Shown here: one piece after another, positions 6,442 to 12,710 of the stretch
Layout: each line of letters starts with the position of its first letter
Position numbering within the stretch: the stretch's first letter is position 1
Origin: JAJYVT01 sp027339205
GTDB lineage: Bacteria > Actinomycetota > Acidimicrobiia > Acidimicrobiales > RAAP-2
Reading direction: 5' to 3'
Assembly: GCA_027339205.1 (NCBI GenBank)
Contig: DAHWOV010000095.1
Span: forward strand, 1 to 18,594
DNA: 18,594 nt
Program-made: the position numbers and the translations under genes
Notes under the pieces: generated by a model
What the model saw: the letters and a program-made list of their open reading frames with translations, nothing else
The model's database searches: none
What the model was told of the DNA's origin: nothing

Positions 6442-7968
6442 TTACTGGCCAGGAGGCGGGTGGAGCGCTGCTGTGATGACCGCGCGCATGATCGGTCCTG
6501 CAGTGGTGGCCCCGAAGGTGCCCGATGGCTGGAACGGCACCATGACGCAGACCGCAACCTTCGGATGTGTATACGGAGCGAACCCGATCATCCAGTCGTG
6601 GATGTCCGCCGAGAGGTTGGGGAGGCCGGTCTGCGCGGTCCCAGTCTTCACCGCGACCTTGAGCGACGCAGGGAAGATGCCGTAGGCGGTCCCGTCCGGC
6701 GCGGTCGCGACCAGCTGCATGTCCTTGCTGACCTGTGCGGCGGCCGCCGCGGTCATCGTGTGCTTGTAGACCGTCGGCTGGTAACGCTTCACGACTTGCC
6801 CGTTGGAGTTGCGGATGACCGAGAGGACGTGAGGCGTCATCAGGTTGCCGCCGTCGGCGACAGCTGCGGCCACCATCGCCTGCTGGAGTGCCGTCGCCTT
6901 CACGTCCTGCTGCCCGAATGCCGAGTACGCGAGACCTGGCGGCCCGAGCTTTGTCACCGAGAATGTGCCAGGAGCCGGGAAGGTCGACGCCGAGACGTCA
7001 GGCAGGTCGATGGGCGGCTTCTGGTTGTAGCCGAACAGCTCCGCCTGGCGCCACAGGGTCGTCCCGCCGAGGGCGAGGCCCAGGTTCGCGTAGCCCGGGT
7101 CGCAGGACGGCGGCAGCATCTGAGGGATGGTGCCGCCGCACGGCGTCGCGCCGGCGGGGCTTGTCGCGTCGTTGCAGAGCGTCTTTGTCGAGTCGGGCAG
7201 CTTCGTGCACTTCGAGACCGGGTACTTGAAATTCTCGAGGGAAGGTTTGAGGTTGTAGACCGCGGACGTCGTCACCACCTTGAAGGTGGAGCCAGGAGGC
7301 TCGGGGTCGAACGTCGCGAGCGGCACCCCGGGATAGAAGCCCTCGTGGTCGGGAACTGTGAAGTCCGCATGTCCCGCCTTCTTCTCCGTTGTGAGGTTGG
7401 GGGAGACCAGCAGGTTGGGTGTGAAAGTCGGGCTGGAGGCCATCGCGAGCACCGCTCCCGTGCGGGGGTCGAGCACGACGATCGCTCCGTCCTTGTTGGC
7501 CGAGGGGATCGTCGACAGCTGTTGCTGGGCGAACGCCTGCAGGTACGGCTCGACGGTGAGGCTGACCGAGTCGGTCGTGGGCGGCGGCGGTGTGAGGACC
7601 TGCCCGAGGTCCTGGGGCGCCTGCGAGTGCGGCAGGAGCCAGCGGTTGTACTCGGCTTCCACTCCGTTGGTGCCGTAATAGGGGGAGTCGTAGCCGACGA
7701 TCTGCGCGAACAGCGGACCGGTCGGGTACTGGCGGAGGTACCGGTAGGTCGAGCCCTTGGGCGCCTTCACCGAGCGGGCGAGCACCTCGCCGTTGGCGGC
7801 GAGGATGTCGCCACGGAAATTGTCGTACCGGGTGGAGGCGATACGCGGGTTCTGCGGGGAGTTGTCGAGGGCCTGCGCCTCGCGCATCTGGAGGTTGGCC
7901 AGTTGGCCAAGGACCAGGGCGAAGCACACCGCAAGCGCGAGACCGAGCCAGCGGATCCTGCGGCCCAA
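6442..7968 (-). CDS. pbpA: Class B penicillin-binding protein, PbpA/PBP2-like transpeptidase
   Basis: The 508-residue protein has an N-terminal membrane anchor (residues ~6-24), a dimerisation/pedestal region (RGDILAANGEVLARS, 52-66; YSPYYGTNGVE-like segment near 94-104) and a transpeptidase domain. It cross-links peptidoglycan outside the membrane. The catalytic motif SxxK is Ser227-Thr-Phe-Lys230 in PPGSTFKV, and KTG is 441-443 in VAVKTGTAQT. The second motif, normally SxN, reads Ser288-Cys-Asp290, an unusual substitution. The size and the short pedestal fit the PbpA group of actinobacteria. The start is TTG 7968, directly after a TAG and five bases after the stop of a 24-codon upstream ORF. 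No rodA/ftsW or serine/threonine kinase gene is adjacent, unlike the mycobacterial cluster. Confidence 0.93.
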   Translation of the reverse strand: MGRRIRWLGLALAVCFALVLGQLANLQMREAQALDNSPQNPRIASTRYDNFRGDILAANGEVLARSVKAPKGSTYRYLRQYPTGPLFAQIVGYDSPYYGTNGVEAEYNRWLLPHSQAPQDLGQVLTPPPPTTDSVSLTVEPYLQAFAQQQLSTIPSANKDGAIVVLDPRTGAVLAMASSPTFTPNLLVSPNLTTEKKAGHADFTVPDHEGFYPGVPLATFDPEPPGSTFKVVTTSAVYNLKPSLENFKYPVSKCTKLPDSTKTLCNDATSPAGATPCGGTIPQMLPPSCDPGYANLGLALGGTTLWRQAELFGYNQKPPIDLPDVSASTFPAPGTFSVTKLGPPGLAYSAFGQQDVKATALQQAMVAAAVADGGNLMTPHVLSVIRNSNGQVVKRYQPTVYKHTMTAAAAAQVSKDMQLVATAPDGTAYGIFPASLKVAVKTGTAQTGLPNLSADIHDWMIGFAPYTHPKVAVCVMVPFQPSGTFGATTAGPIMRAVITAALHPPPGQ

Positions 7969-7973
7969 CTATC

Positions 7974-8048
7974 TCACCGTCCCTTCAGTCGTTGGCAGCG
8001 ATCTGGCACGGCAGTTCTCAGTTCCCTCCGAGCGAACGTGTCAATCAC
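7974..8048 (-). CDS. 24-codon upstream ORF (candidate leader peptide) of pbpA
   Basis: GTG 8048 opens a frame of 24 codons that begins MIDTFARREL and ends in LKGR-TGA at 7976-7974. It has the best ribosome binding site in this region: AAGGAGG (complement of 8055-8061) six bases upstream. Its stop is separated from the pbpA TTG by only five bases, and pbpA itself has no good ribosome binding site. This layout suggests translational coupling: ribosomes that finish the small ORF restart at pbpA. The peptide is Arg-rich with one Cys and matches nothing I know. An alternative is that it is a remnant of a longer upstream gene. Confidence 0.55.
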   Translation of the reverse strand: MIDTFARRELRTAVPDRCQRLKGR

Positions 8049-8054
8049 GAGACA

Positions 8055-8061
8055 CCTCCTT
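8055..8061 (-). promoter_or_regulatory. Strong Shine-Dalgarno of the pbpA upstream ORF
   Basis: AAGGAGG on the minus strand lies six bases before GTG 8048. It is the only consensus ribosome binding site in the pbpA leader and lies 86 bases from the pbpA start, too far to serve pbpA directly. Confidence 0.7.
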
Positions 8062-8091
8062 CGAGGAGAGCAACCGCTGTGCGCCCCGCAC

Positions 8092-8097
8092 ATTACG
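8092..8097 (-). promoter_or_regulatory. Candidate -10 element for the pbpA transcript
   Basis: TAATGT on the minus strand fits TANNNT. It would start a transcript near 8085, leaving about 37 bases before the upstream ORF start at 8048. The -35 region is weak, so this is tentative. Confidence 0.3.
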
Positions 8098-8165
8098 ATC
8101 TCGTGCATCGGAATTGCGGTCCCCCCTCGTTCCTTCCCGGTGACCCGCCGGCACAGCTGTGGACA

Positions 8166-8171
8166 TAGCCT
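8166..8171 (+). promoter_or_regulatory. -10 element of a probable leaderless promoter (DUF3565 gene)
   Basis: TAGCCT ends eight bases before ATG 8179. The same hexamer at the same distance precedes the TetR start at 14730. There is no Shine-Dalgarno at this start. Confidence 0.45.
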
Positions 8172-8178
8172 CGTGGGC

Positions 8179-8454
8179 ATGGTGGATCGCCGGATCACGG
8201 GCCTCACGCGGGGCGGCGACGGCGAGTGGGTCGCGGAGCTGTCCTGCGGTCATCGACGGGGGGTGCGCCACCGGCCCGCCGGCGGTGTGCACCCCTCGGT
8301 TCTCGACGAGACCGCCAGGGCCCCGCGCCTCGGCTCGTGGCTGGACTGCCCGTCGTGCGAGGACGAGCCCGAGGGCGGCGAGATGGTCTGCTACGCCGCG
8401 CTCGTCTGCCCGGAGTGCGGAGACATCCTCGACGACACGCACCGGGACCACTGA
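8179..8454 (+). CDS. DUF3565 family small zinc-ribbon-like protein
   Basis: The 91-residue protein follows the DUF3565 pattern: a start of the type MxxRITGxxxxxDGEWVAEL, then SCGHRRGVRHRP (Cys23, His25), then ARAPRLGSWLDCPSC (Cys57, Cys60). The Cys/His set suggests one bound zinc ion. A C-terminal extension adds a second pair, LVCPEC (Cys77, Cys80), not part of the short version of the family as I know it. Function is unknown. The start is ATG 8179, eight bases after TAGCCT; GTG 8173 is in frame but lies too close to that element. The LOG gene follows on the same strand after 37 bases. Confidence 0.85.
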   Translation: MVDRRITGLTRGGDGEWVAELSCGHRRGVRHRPAGGVHPSVLDETARAPRLGSWLDCPSCEDEPEGGEMVCYAALVCPECGDILDDTHRDH

Positions 8455-8477
8455 GGAGGTCGGCGCCGCATCGGGGT

Positions 8478-8483
8478 TAGGGT
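8478..8483 (+). promoter_or_regulatory. -10 element of a probable leaderless promoter (LOG gene)
   Basis: TAGGGT ends nine bases before GTG 8492, inside the 37-base gap after the DUF3565 gene. It would let the LOG gene be transcribed independently with no leader. Confidence 0.4.
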
Positions 8484-8491
8484 GCCACCCG

Positions 8492-9082
8492 GTGGCCTCG
8501 GTCCAAGCGCTGTGCGTCTTCTGCGGCTCGTCCCTTCCGCCCGACGAGCGCTTCGGTGATGCGGCCCGTGCCCTCGGCAACGAGCTCGCCGAGCGTGGGG
8601 TCGAGCTCGTCTACGGCGGGGGCAGCGTCGGGATGATGGGAGCCCTCGCCGACGCCTGCCTGACCGCTGGAGGAGTCGTCACCGGGGTGATCCCCCTCGG
8701 CCTGTTCCGCCGAGAGGTAGGCCACACCGGGCTCACCAGGCTTTACGAGGTGGGCTCGATGCACGAGCGCAAGCAGCGGATGTACGACCTCGCCGACGCG
8801 TTCGTCGCCATGCCCGGTGGGCTCGGCACCCTGGAGGAGCTGGCAGAGATCGCGACGTGGTCGCAGCTCGGCCTCCACCGCAAGCCGGTCGTCTTGCTCG
8901 ACGTGGCCGGTTTCTGGGAGCCGCTCGTCGCCCAGCTCGACCGGATGGTCGCAGTCGGCCTGCTCAAGCGCGAGAGCCGTGAGCTCCTGGCGCTCGCGGG
9001 ATCGATCGGAGACGTCTTCGAGCGGCTCGACGCCTACCGCCCGGGCCAGGCGCACGAGTGGATCACTGCCGACGAGCGGTGA
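8492..9082 (+). CDS. LOG family protein (TIGR00730, nucleoside-5'-monophosphate phosphoribohydrolase type)
   Basis: The 196-residue protein carries the LOG signature MPGGLGTLEELAEIATWSQLG (107-127; the PGGxGTxxE active site at 108-116), SMHERKQRM (89-97) with the substrate-binding Arg, and an N-terminal VFCGSS and LVYGGGSVGMMG (39-50) that form the nucleotide fold. LOG enzymes release free cytokinin bases or AMP-derived adenine from nucleoside monophosphates; many bacterial members have no cytokinin role. The length is typical. The start is GTG 8492, because homology begins at once (VQALCVFCGSS) and TAGGGT lies nine bases before it. Its last 20 bases overlap the end of the convergent MarR gene. 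Confidence 0.93.
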   Translation: MASVQALCVFCGSSLPPDERFGDAARALGNELAERGVELVYGGGSVGMMGALADACLTAGGVVTGVIPLGLFRREVGHTGLTRLYEVGSMHERKQRMYDLADAFVAMPGGLGTLEELAEIATWSQLGLHRKPVVLLDVAGFWEPLVAQLDRMVAVGLLKRESRELLALAGSIGDVFERLDAYRPGQAHEWITADER

Positions 9083-9623
9083 CCGACGCATGCGCCGGGC
9101 CGTCGATCGCCTGGACCACCCGCTCAGCTGCATCCGCCAGCACGTCCAGCTGCTCGTTGCTCAACGGGTCGATGAAGTAGCGCCGCACCGCACGGACGTG
9201 CCCCGGCGCCGCCGCCTCGATCGCACGGCGGCCGGCGTCGGTGACGACGACGATCGCGCCTCGGCGATCCGACAGACAACGCTCCTTGCGGACGAGCCCG
9301 CGCTCGCCCATGCGCGCGACCTGGTGAGACACCCGGCTGCGCTCCCAGCCGAGGTGGAACGCGAGCTCGAAGAGGCGCGCGGCGCCGGCAGGGGTCTCGG
9401 TGAGGACGACAAGGACGACGTAGTCCGCCAATGACAGGTCCGACTCTGCAGCCAGCTGACTGGCAAGCGCCGCGTTGAGCCGGGCTTGCATCACCTGCAC
9501 GCTGCGCCAGGCGTGCTGCTGGCGGTCGTCGAGCCAAGGGACGGCGGCGGCCACCTCTCGCCCTCGCCCGTCGGCTGGACGATCCTGCTCCCGAGAAGGG
9601 CTCTCGGCCACTCTTCCGGCCAC
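9063..9623 (-). CDS. MarR family transcriptional regulator
   Basis: The protein has 186 residues from GTG 9623. A winged-helix region spans about residues 60-135: LSLADYVVLVVLTE, then LFELAFHLGWERSRVSHQVARM (recognition helix) and ERGLVRKERCLSDRRGAIVVVTDAGRRAI (wing). Flanking helices (HAWRSVQVMQARLNAALASQL and the C-terminal end) form the dimer interface. MarR proteins repress nearby genes until a small phenolic or oxidant signal is met. I chose GTG 9623 because TAGGAT lies eight bases upstream; the frame is open to GTG 9689, with ATGs at 9662 and 9632 as alternatives. It is divergent from yceI, a common pairing, and converges with LOG with a 20-base overlap of the two ends. Confidence 0.9.
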   Translation of the reverse strand: MAGRVAESPSREQDRPADGRGREVAAAVPWLDDRQQHAWRSVQVMQARLNAALASQLAAESDLSLADYVVLVVLTETPAGAARLFELAFHLGWERSRVSHQVARMGERGLVRKERCLSDRRGAIVVVTDAGRRAIEAAAPGHVRAVRRYFIDPLSNEQLDVLADAAERVVQAIDGPAHASVTARRQ

Positions 9624-9630
9624 ATCGCCC

Positions 9631-9636
9631 ATCCTA
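9631..9636 (-). promoter_or_regulatory. -10 element of a probable leaderless promoter (MarR gene)
   Basis: TAGGAT on the minus strand ends eight bases before GTG 9623. It fits the spacing seen at four other starts in the window. No clear -35 is seen. Confidence 0.35.
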
Positions 9637-9662
9637 GGTGCGCGACCGGGAATAAGTGACAT

Positions 9663-9678
9663 ATCTTCGAACGTTGAT
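9663..9678. promoter_or_regulatory. Candidate MarR operator
   Basis: ATCTTCGAACGTTGAT is an imperfect palindrome (outer ATC/GAT plus an inner CG match on each side) between the MarR and YceI genes. MarR proteins bind palindromes of about this size near their own promoter. The symmetry is only partial (five of eight positions), so the call is weak. Confidence 0.25.
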
Positions 9679-9759
9679 CGAGGCGTCACGCATCAGCGCG
9701 GCCCGCAGCGCCGTTCGAGACGACCCCGCACGGCGGGCTCGGACGGGACAGCCGGGTTC

Positions 9760-9818
9760 GACGAGCACACAGCCCCACGAGCACGACGAGCACACAGCCC
9801 CGACGAGCACACAGCCCC
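9760..9818 (+). repeat. 17-bp direct repeat, three copies
   Basis: GACGAGCACACAGCCCC is repeated exactly at 9760, 9785 and 9802. The last two copies are directly adjacent; the first is followed by an 8-base spacer. The array lies upstream of yceI, within its likely 5' leader or promoter region. Confidence 0.9.
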
Positions 9819-9860
9819 ACGAGAGATGACAGCGAAGACAAACACGAGGAGGACGCTCTC

Positions 9861-10436
9861 ATGACCACCACCAGCGTTCCGGCGAGCCTGACCGGGAGCT
9901 ACAAGATCGACCCGAGCCACAGTCGCTTCGGCTTCGTGGCCCGCCACGCGATGGTCACCAAGGTGCGCGGCTCGTTCAACGAGTTCGACGGCTCCGGCTA
10001 CTTCGACGTGGAGGACCCCGCCAAGTCGCACTTCGCGCTCACGATCAAGGCTGCGAGCATCGACACGCGCAACGCGGAGCGCGACGCGCATCTGCGGAGC
10101 AACGACTTCTTCTCGATGGACGAGTACCCGGAGATCACGTTTGTCTCGACCAAGGTCGAGCCGACGTCGGACCGTACGTACCGGATCACCGGCGACCTCA
10201 CGATCAAAGGTGTCACCAAGCCGATCACCTTCGACTTGGAGTTCTCCGGCGACGTGGTCGACCCCTGGGGGAACACCCGCATCGGTTTCGAGGGTTCGAC
10301 GACCGTCAACCGCAAGGACTGGGGCGTCAACTGGAACGTGGCACTCGAAGCCGGCGGCGTGCTCGTCAGCGAGAACGTGACGCTCGAGTTTGAGATCTCG
10401 GCCGTGCGGATCGCTGAAGGGGAGGCAACTGCCTGA
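9861..10436 (+). CDS. YceI family protein (lipid-binding lipocalin-like fold)
   Basis: The 191-residue protein has the YceI pattern: YKIDPSHSRFGFVARHAMVTKVRGSFNEF (14-42), then IDTRNAERDAHLRSNDFF (the conserved N-x-x-R-D-x-H-L motif), EYPEITFVST, GDLTIKGVTKPITFDLEF and GFEGSTTVNRKDWGVNWN. YceI proteins are beta-barrels that bind isoprenoid or fatty lipids. No signal peptide is visible, so this one is probably cytosolic. AGGAGG at 9847-9852, eight bases upstream, supports ATG 9861. It is divergent from the MarR gene, its likely regulator. The last codons and the stop are duplicated 25 bases downstream. Confidence 0.95.
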   Translation: MTTTSVPASLTGSYKIDPSHSRFGFVARHAMVTKVRGSFNEFDGSGYFDVEDPAKSHFALTIKAASIDTRNAERDAHLRSNDFFSMDEYPEITFVSTKVEPTSDRTYRITGDLTIKGVTKPITFDLEFSGDVVDPWGNTRIGFEGSTTVNRKDWGVNWNVALEAGGVLVSENVTLEFEISAVRIAEGEATA

Positions 10437-10469
10437 GCCGTCGGACCCGCCAAGGGCCTGAGCCGTCGG
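10431..10469 (+). repeat. Direct repeat spanning the yceI stop codon
   Basis: GCCTGAGCCGTCGG occurs at 10431-10444, where it contains the yceI TGA, and again at 10456-10469. The offset of 25 bases looks like a local duplication of the gene's end. Confidence 0.75.
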
Positions 10470-10480
10470 GGTGTCCGACG
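10464..10480 (+). terminator. Hairpin after yceI, possible terminator
   Basis: CGTCGG and CCGACG form a perfect six-base stem around the loop GGTGT, 28 bases after the yceI stop. No T-tract follows, so intrinsic termination is uncertain. It lies in the gap between convergent genes. Confidence 0.35.
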
Positions 10481-10547
10481 CGCGTGCACGAGAACGCCGC
10501 TCTTCGGGGTCACGACCGCCTCGCCGCAAGAGGTGGCTCCCTCCCCC

Positions 10548-11759
10548 CTACTCTTGGGGTCCCCTCCTCTTCACGCCCGGACGGCCGTTCCGGGCGGCGC
10601 GTCGGCGAGGCGACCGGCCCGGAGGTCCTCCGACGCCGACCGCGTGCGCGGGCTTGGACCCGGCCGCGCTCTCTCCCGGGCTGCGCTGCGGCGGACGCCT
10701 CGGCGCCACGGGGCCGCCCCGCAAGTGGCGCCGGTCACCGGACCATGGAGCGGGCGGGGCGGTGAGGCGATCAGCGAGCCGGTACGCGACCGACTCGTAG
10801 TTGACACGCCACCCGCGGAAATCGGGCCACGACTCCTCGGCGCTTCGCTCGAGCGGGAACCCGGCCTCTTCGAGCTTCTCGATCGCCCTCTCGTACTCGG
10901 CGAACGGCAGCGCGATCGGACCCTCCGGGCTCGGGTCAGGGTCGACCTCCCAACCGAGGGCAAGCGCGACGCGATCGAAGAGGGTGAACCCCATTCGCAG
11001 GCAGAGCCGCGCGTTGGAGCTCGCGCTCGACGGGGCGACCGCGAGATGGATCGCCGCGGCGTCGAGGACCGCGAGCAGCCCCACCACCCAGGAGTACCAG
11101 GCTTCCGGTGACCGGAAGAGCAGGAGGACCGGATAGGTCGTATGCGACTCTGCGACGTCGGCCGACCATTGCTCCCACGACGCGTACAGCTCAGGAAGCG
11201 TGTCGATGATGCCGACGAGCTGATGGCGGACCAGGATCTCGGGCCCCCACGCGGGTAAGCCGGAGCGGCTCTCCAAGAGGGCTACGAGCGCCTCCCGGCG
11301 GCTGAACGCGCCGTAGAGGGTGGGGAGGTACGCGATCTGCAGGGCGACGATGACGACCCAGATCGCTCCGGCTGCGATGTCGATCGGCACGACTGGCCGG
11401 CCGCCCTCGTGGGCAGCGCCGAGGGTGAAGAGTGACGTGACAGCTTGGAGGAGCGCGTTCCCCAGCGAGTGATGTGTCGCCGCAATGAGCAGCCCGAAGC
11501 CGACGGTCAGGCCCGCGGCCCACGTGACGAGCTGGAGAAGGAGGGCGAACGGACCCATCGGCGAAAGCACCGCGTCCTTGCGCTCGTAGGTCTTCGACGC
11601 GCGTGACAGGTAGCTCATCGCCACGAGCACCCCGCGGTTGATCCACAGTTCGATCCTGTCGATGCCGAACGGCCGGCGCGGAAGCACCATGGTGAAGAGC
11701 ACGTTCGCCGAGGTGAACCCGGCGACGACGATGCCCAGTGCGAAGATCGGCCAGTTCAC
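10548..11759 (-). CDS. Multi-pass membrane protein with an ion-channel-like pore segment
   Basis: The protein has 403 residues from GTG 11759 (NWPIFALGIVVAG). Hydrophobic segments are at about 4-26, 71-94 and 125-150, with a weaker one at 222-242. Between the second and third lies LLQAVTSLFTLGAAHEGG (103-120), which resembles the pore helix and filter of potassium-channel-like proteins (TSxxTLG), though the exact TVGYG filter is absent. A long soluble region follows (FSRREALVALLESRSG to WPDFRGWRVNYESVAYRLAD). The last ~60 residues are Arg/Pro/Gly-rich low complexity and may be a decayed or extended tail. The GTG lies 25 bases after the AlkA stop on the same strand, so the two are probably co-transcribed. 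The open frame continues upstream across AlkA but that part is shadow sequence. Confidence 0.65.
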   Translation of the reverse strand: MNWPIFALGIVVAGFTSANVLFTMVLPRRPFGIDRIELWINRGVLVAMSYLSRASKTYERKDAVLSPMGPFALLLQLVTWAAGLTVGFGLLIAATHHSLGNALLQAVTSLFTLGAAHEGGRPVVPIDIAAGAIWVVIVALQIAYLPTLYGAFSRREALVALLESRSGLPAWGPEILVRHQLVGIIDTLPELYASWEQWSADVAESHTTYPVLLLFRSPEAWYSWVVGLLAVLDAAAIHLAVAPSSASSNARLCLRMGFTLFDRVALALGWEVDPDPSPEGPIALPFAEYERAIEKLEEAGFPLERSAEESWPDFRGWRVNYESVAYRLADRLTAPPAPWSGDRRHLRGGPVAPRRPPQRSPGESAAGSKPAHAVGVGGPPGRSPRRRAARNGRPGVKRRGPQE

Positions 11760-11784
11760 GGGTCGGTGTGCTCGATGCGCGAAT

Positions 11785-12435
11785 TCATCGCGTGAGCGCG
11801 CTCTCGGCGGCTCGCCCGTAGAGCTCGACCGCACGCCAGCAGTACCAGGCAGCGATCGACCGGTAGGGCCGGAAACGGTCCCCGAGCAGCTCGAGCTGCC
11901 GAGGGTCGGGCATCGGGACCTCGAACGCCAGGCCGTAGCCGCGACGGACGCCGAGGTCGCCCGTCGGCCACACGTCGAGCCGGCGCAGCTGGAACATGAG
12001 GAACATCTCAGCGGTCCACCGGCCGACGCCGCGCACGCTGGACAGCCAAGCGACAACCTCCTCGTCGCTCGCGCGCCGGAGGCGCCGGGGGTCCAGCACC
12101 ACAGTCCCGTCGAGCACCTTCGTCGCCAGGTCGCGTAGCGCGGCCGACTTGTTGGCGGAGAGCCCAGCCTCCCGGAGCTTCTCGTCTCCGATCGAGAGCA
12201 GCCGTGCGGGCTCCGCCTCGCCACCCAGCGCTGCCAGTAGCCGGCCATGGATGGCCGCCGCGGCCGCCCCGGCGAGCTGCTGGTACACGATGGAGCGCAC
12301 CAACGCGTCGAAATGCGTGCCGAGAGGCGGTCGCAGACGCGGCGTCCCGGCGTCCTTCACGAGGCGCGCGATCACCGGGTCGCGTTCGGCAAGCACCCGA
12401 GCCGCTCGCACGTACGACGTGTTGGTCGTGGTCAT
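11785..12435 (-). CDS. DNA-3-methyladenine glycosylase II (HhH-GPD, AlkA-like)
   Basis: The 216-residue protein has the HhH-GPD fold. Visible marks are DALVRSIVYQQLAGAAAAAI (43-62), the helix-hairpin-helix LSSVRGVGRWTAEMFLMF (131-148) and the catalytic-Asp loop VWPTGDLGVRRGYGL (155-169, Asp160). The family removes alkylated purines from DNA as the first step of base-excision repair. The E. coli AlkA N-terminal domain is missing, which is usual for shorter bacterial members. I start at ATG 12435; the frame runs on to 12573, but that stretch is a translated 15-bp repeat (VVRAE-like). No Shine-Dalgarno is visible. The membrane protein gene follows after 25 bases. Confidence 0.92.
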   Translation of the reverse strand: MTTTNTSYVRAARVLAERDPVIARLVKDAGTPRLRPPLGTHFDALVRSIVYQQLAGAAAAAIHGRLLAALGGEAEPARLLSIGDEKLREAGLSANKSAALRDLATKVLDGTVVLDPRRLRRASDEEVVAWLSSVRGVGRWTAEMFLMFQLRRLDVWPTGDLGVRRGYGLAFEVPMPDPRQLELLGDRFRPYRSIAAWYCWRAVELYGRAAESALTR

Positions 12436-12460
12436 CGGGCATCCGCGCCGCCGCCGTGCC

Positions 12461-12525
12461 GGCACGACCGTGCATGGGCGGTGGGCCACGTCCGCACCGA
12501 CGCTCCAGGGGCGGCACGACCGTGC
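12461..12525. promoter_or_regulatory. Two identical palindromes upstream of the alkA-like gene, 52 bases apart
   Basis: The 13-mer GGCACGACCGTGC occurs at 12461-12473 and at 12513-12525. Its core GCACG-AC-CGTGC is an inverted repeat with a two-base centre. The 52-base offset is close to five helical turns, so two bound dimers would face the same side. Their position 26-90 bases before the glycosylase start suits a transcription-factor site, which is inference. Confidence 0.4.
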
Positions 12526-12542
12526 GGGAGTCTCGTCGTCGG

Positions 12543-12617
12543 CTCGGACGACCTCCGCTCGGACGACCTCCACTCGGACGGCCTCTGCTCGGACGGCCTC
12601 TGCTCGGTGCTCACCTC
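12543..12617. repeat. 15-bp tandem repeat, four copies plus a partial
   Basis: Units of the type CTCGGACGACCTCCG begin at 12543, 12558, 12573 and 12588, with a diverged fifth at 12603. They lie in the gap between the MFS stop and the glycosylase start. On the minus strand the array is an open frame reading VVRAE/AVRTE, which lengthens the apparent glycosylase ORF. Confidence 0.85.
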
Positions 12618-12710
12618 ACGCACGCCGCGAGTCTGCCAGCGCCCGGCGCAGCTGGGCCGCGAGTCTGCCGGAGGCCGGCGCAGCCGAACCTGGCGGCCAT
12701 TCCCCCGACG

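Noticed and set aside
5710..8454. A 914-codon plus-strand open frame
   Set aside because: It is antisense to the lactonase-like gene and pbpA, and only its last 92 codons (DUF3565) are a real gene. Long antisense frames are expected when third positions are almost all G or C.
11760..12248. Upstream extension of the channel-like membrane protein
   Set aside because: It is the glycosylase gene read in another frame; the translation is Ser/Arg/Cys-rich and the membrane protein begins naturally at GTG 11759.
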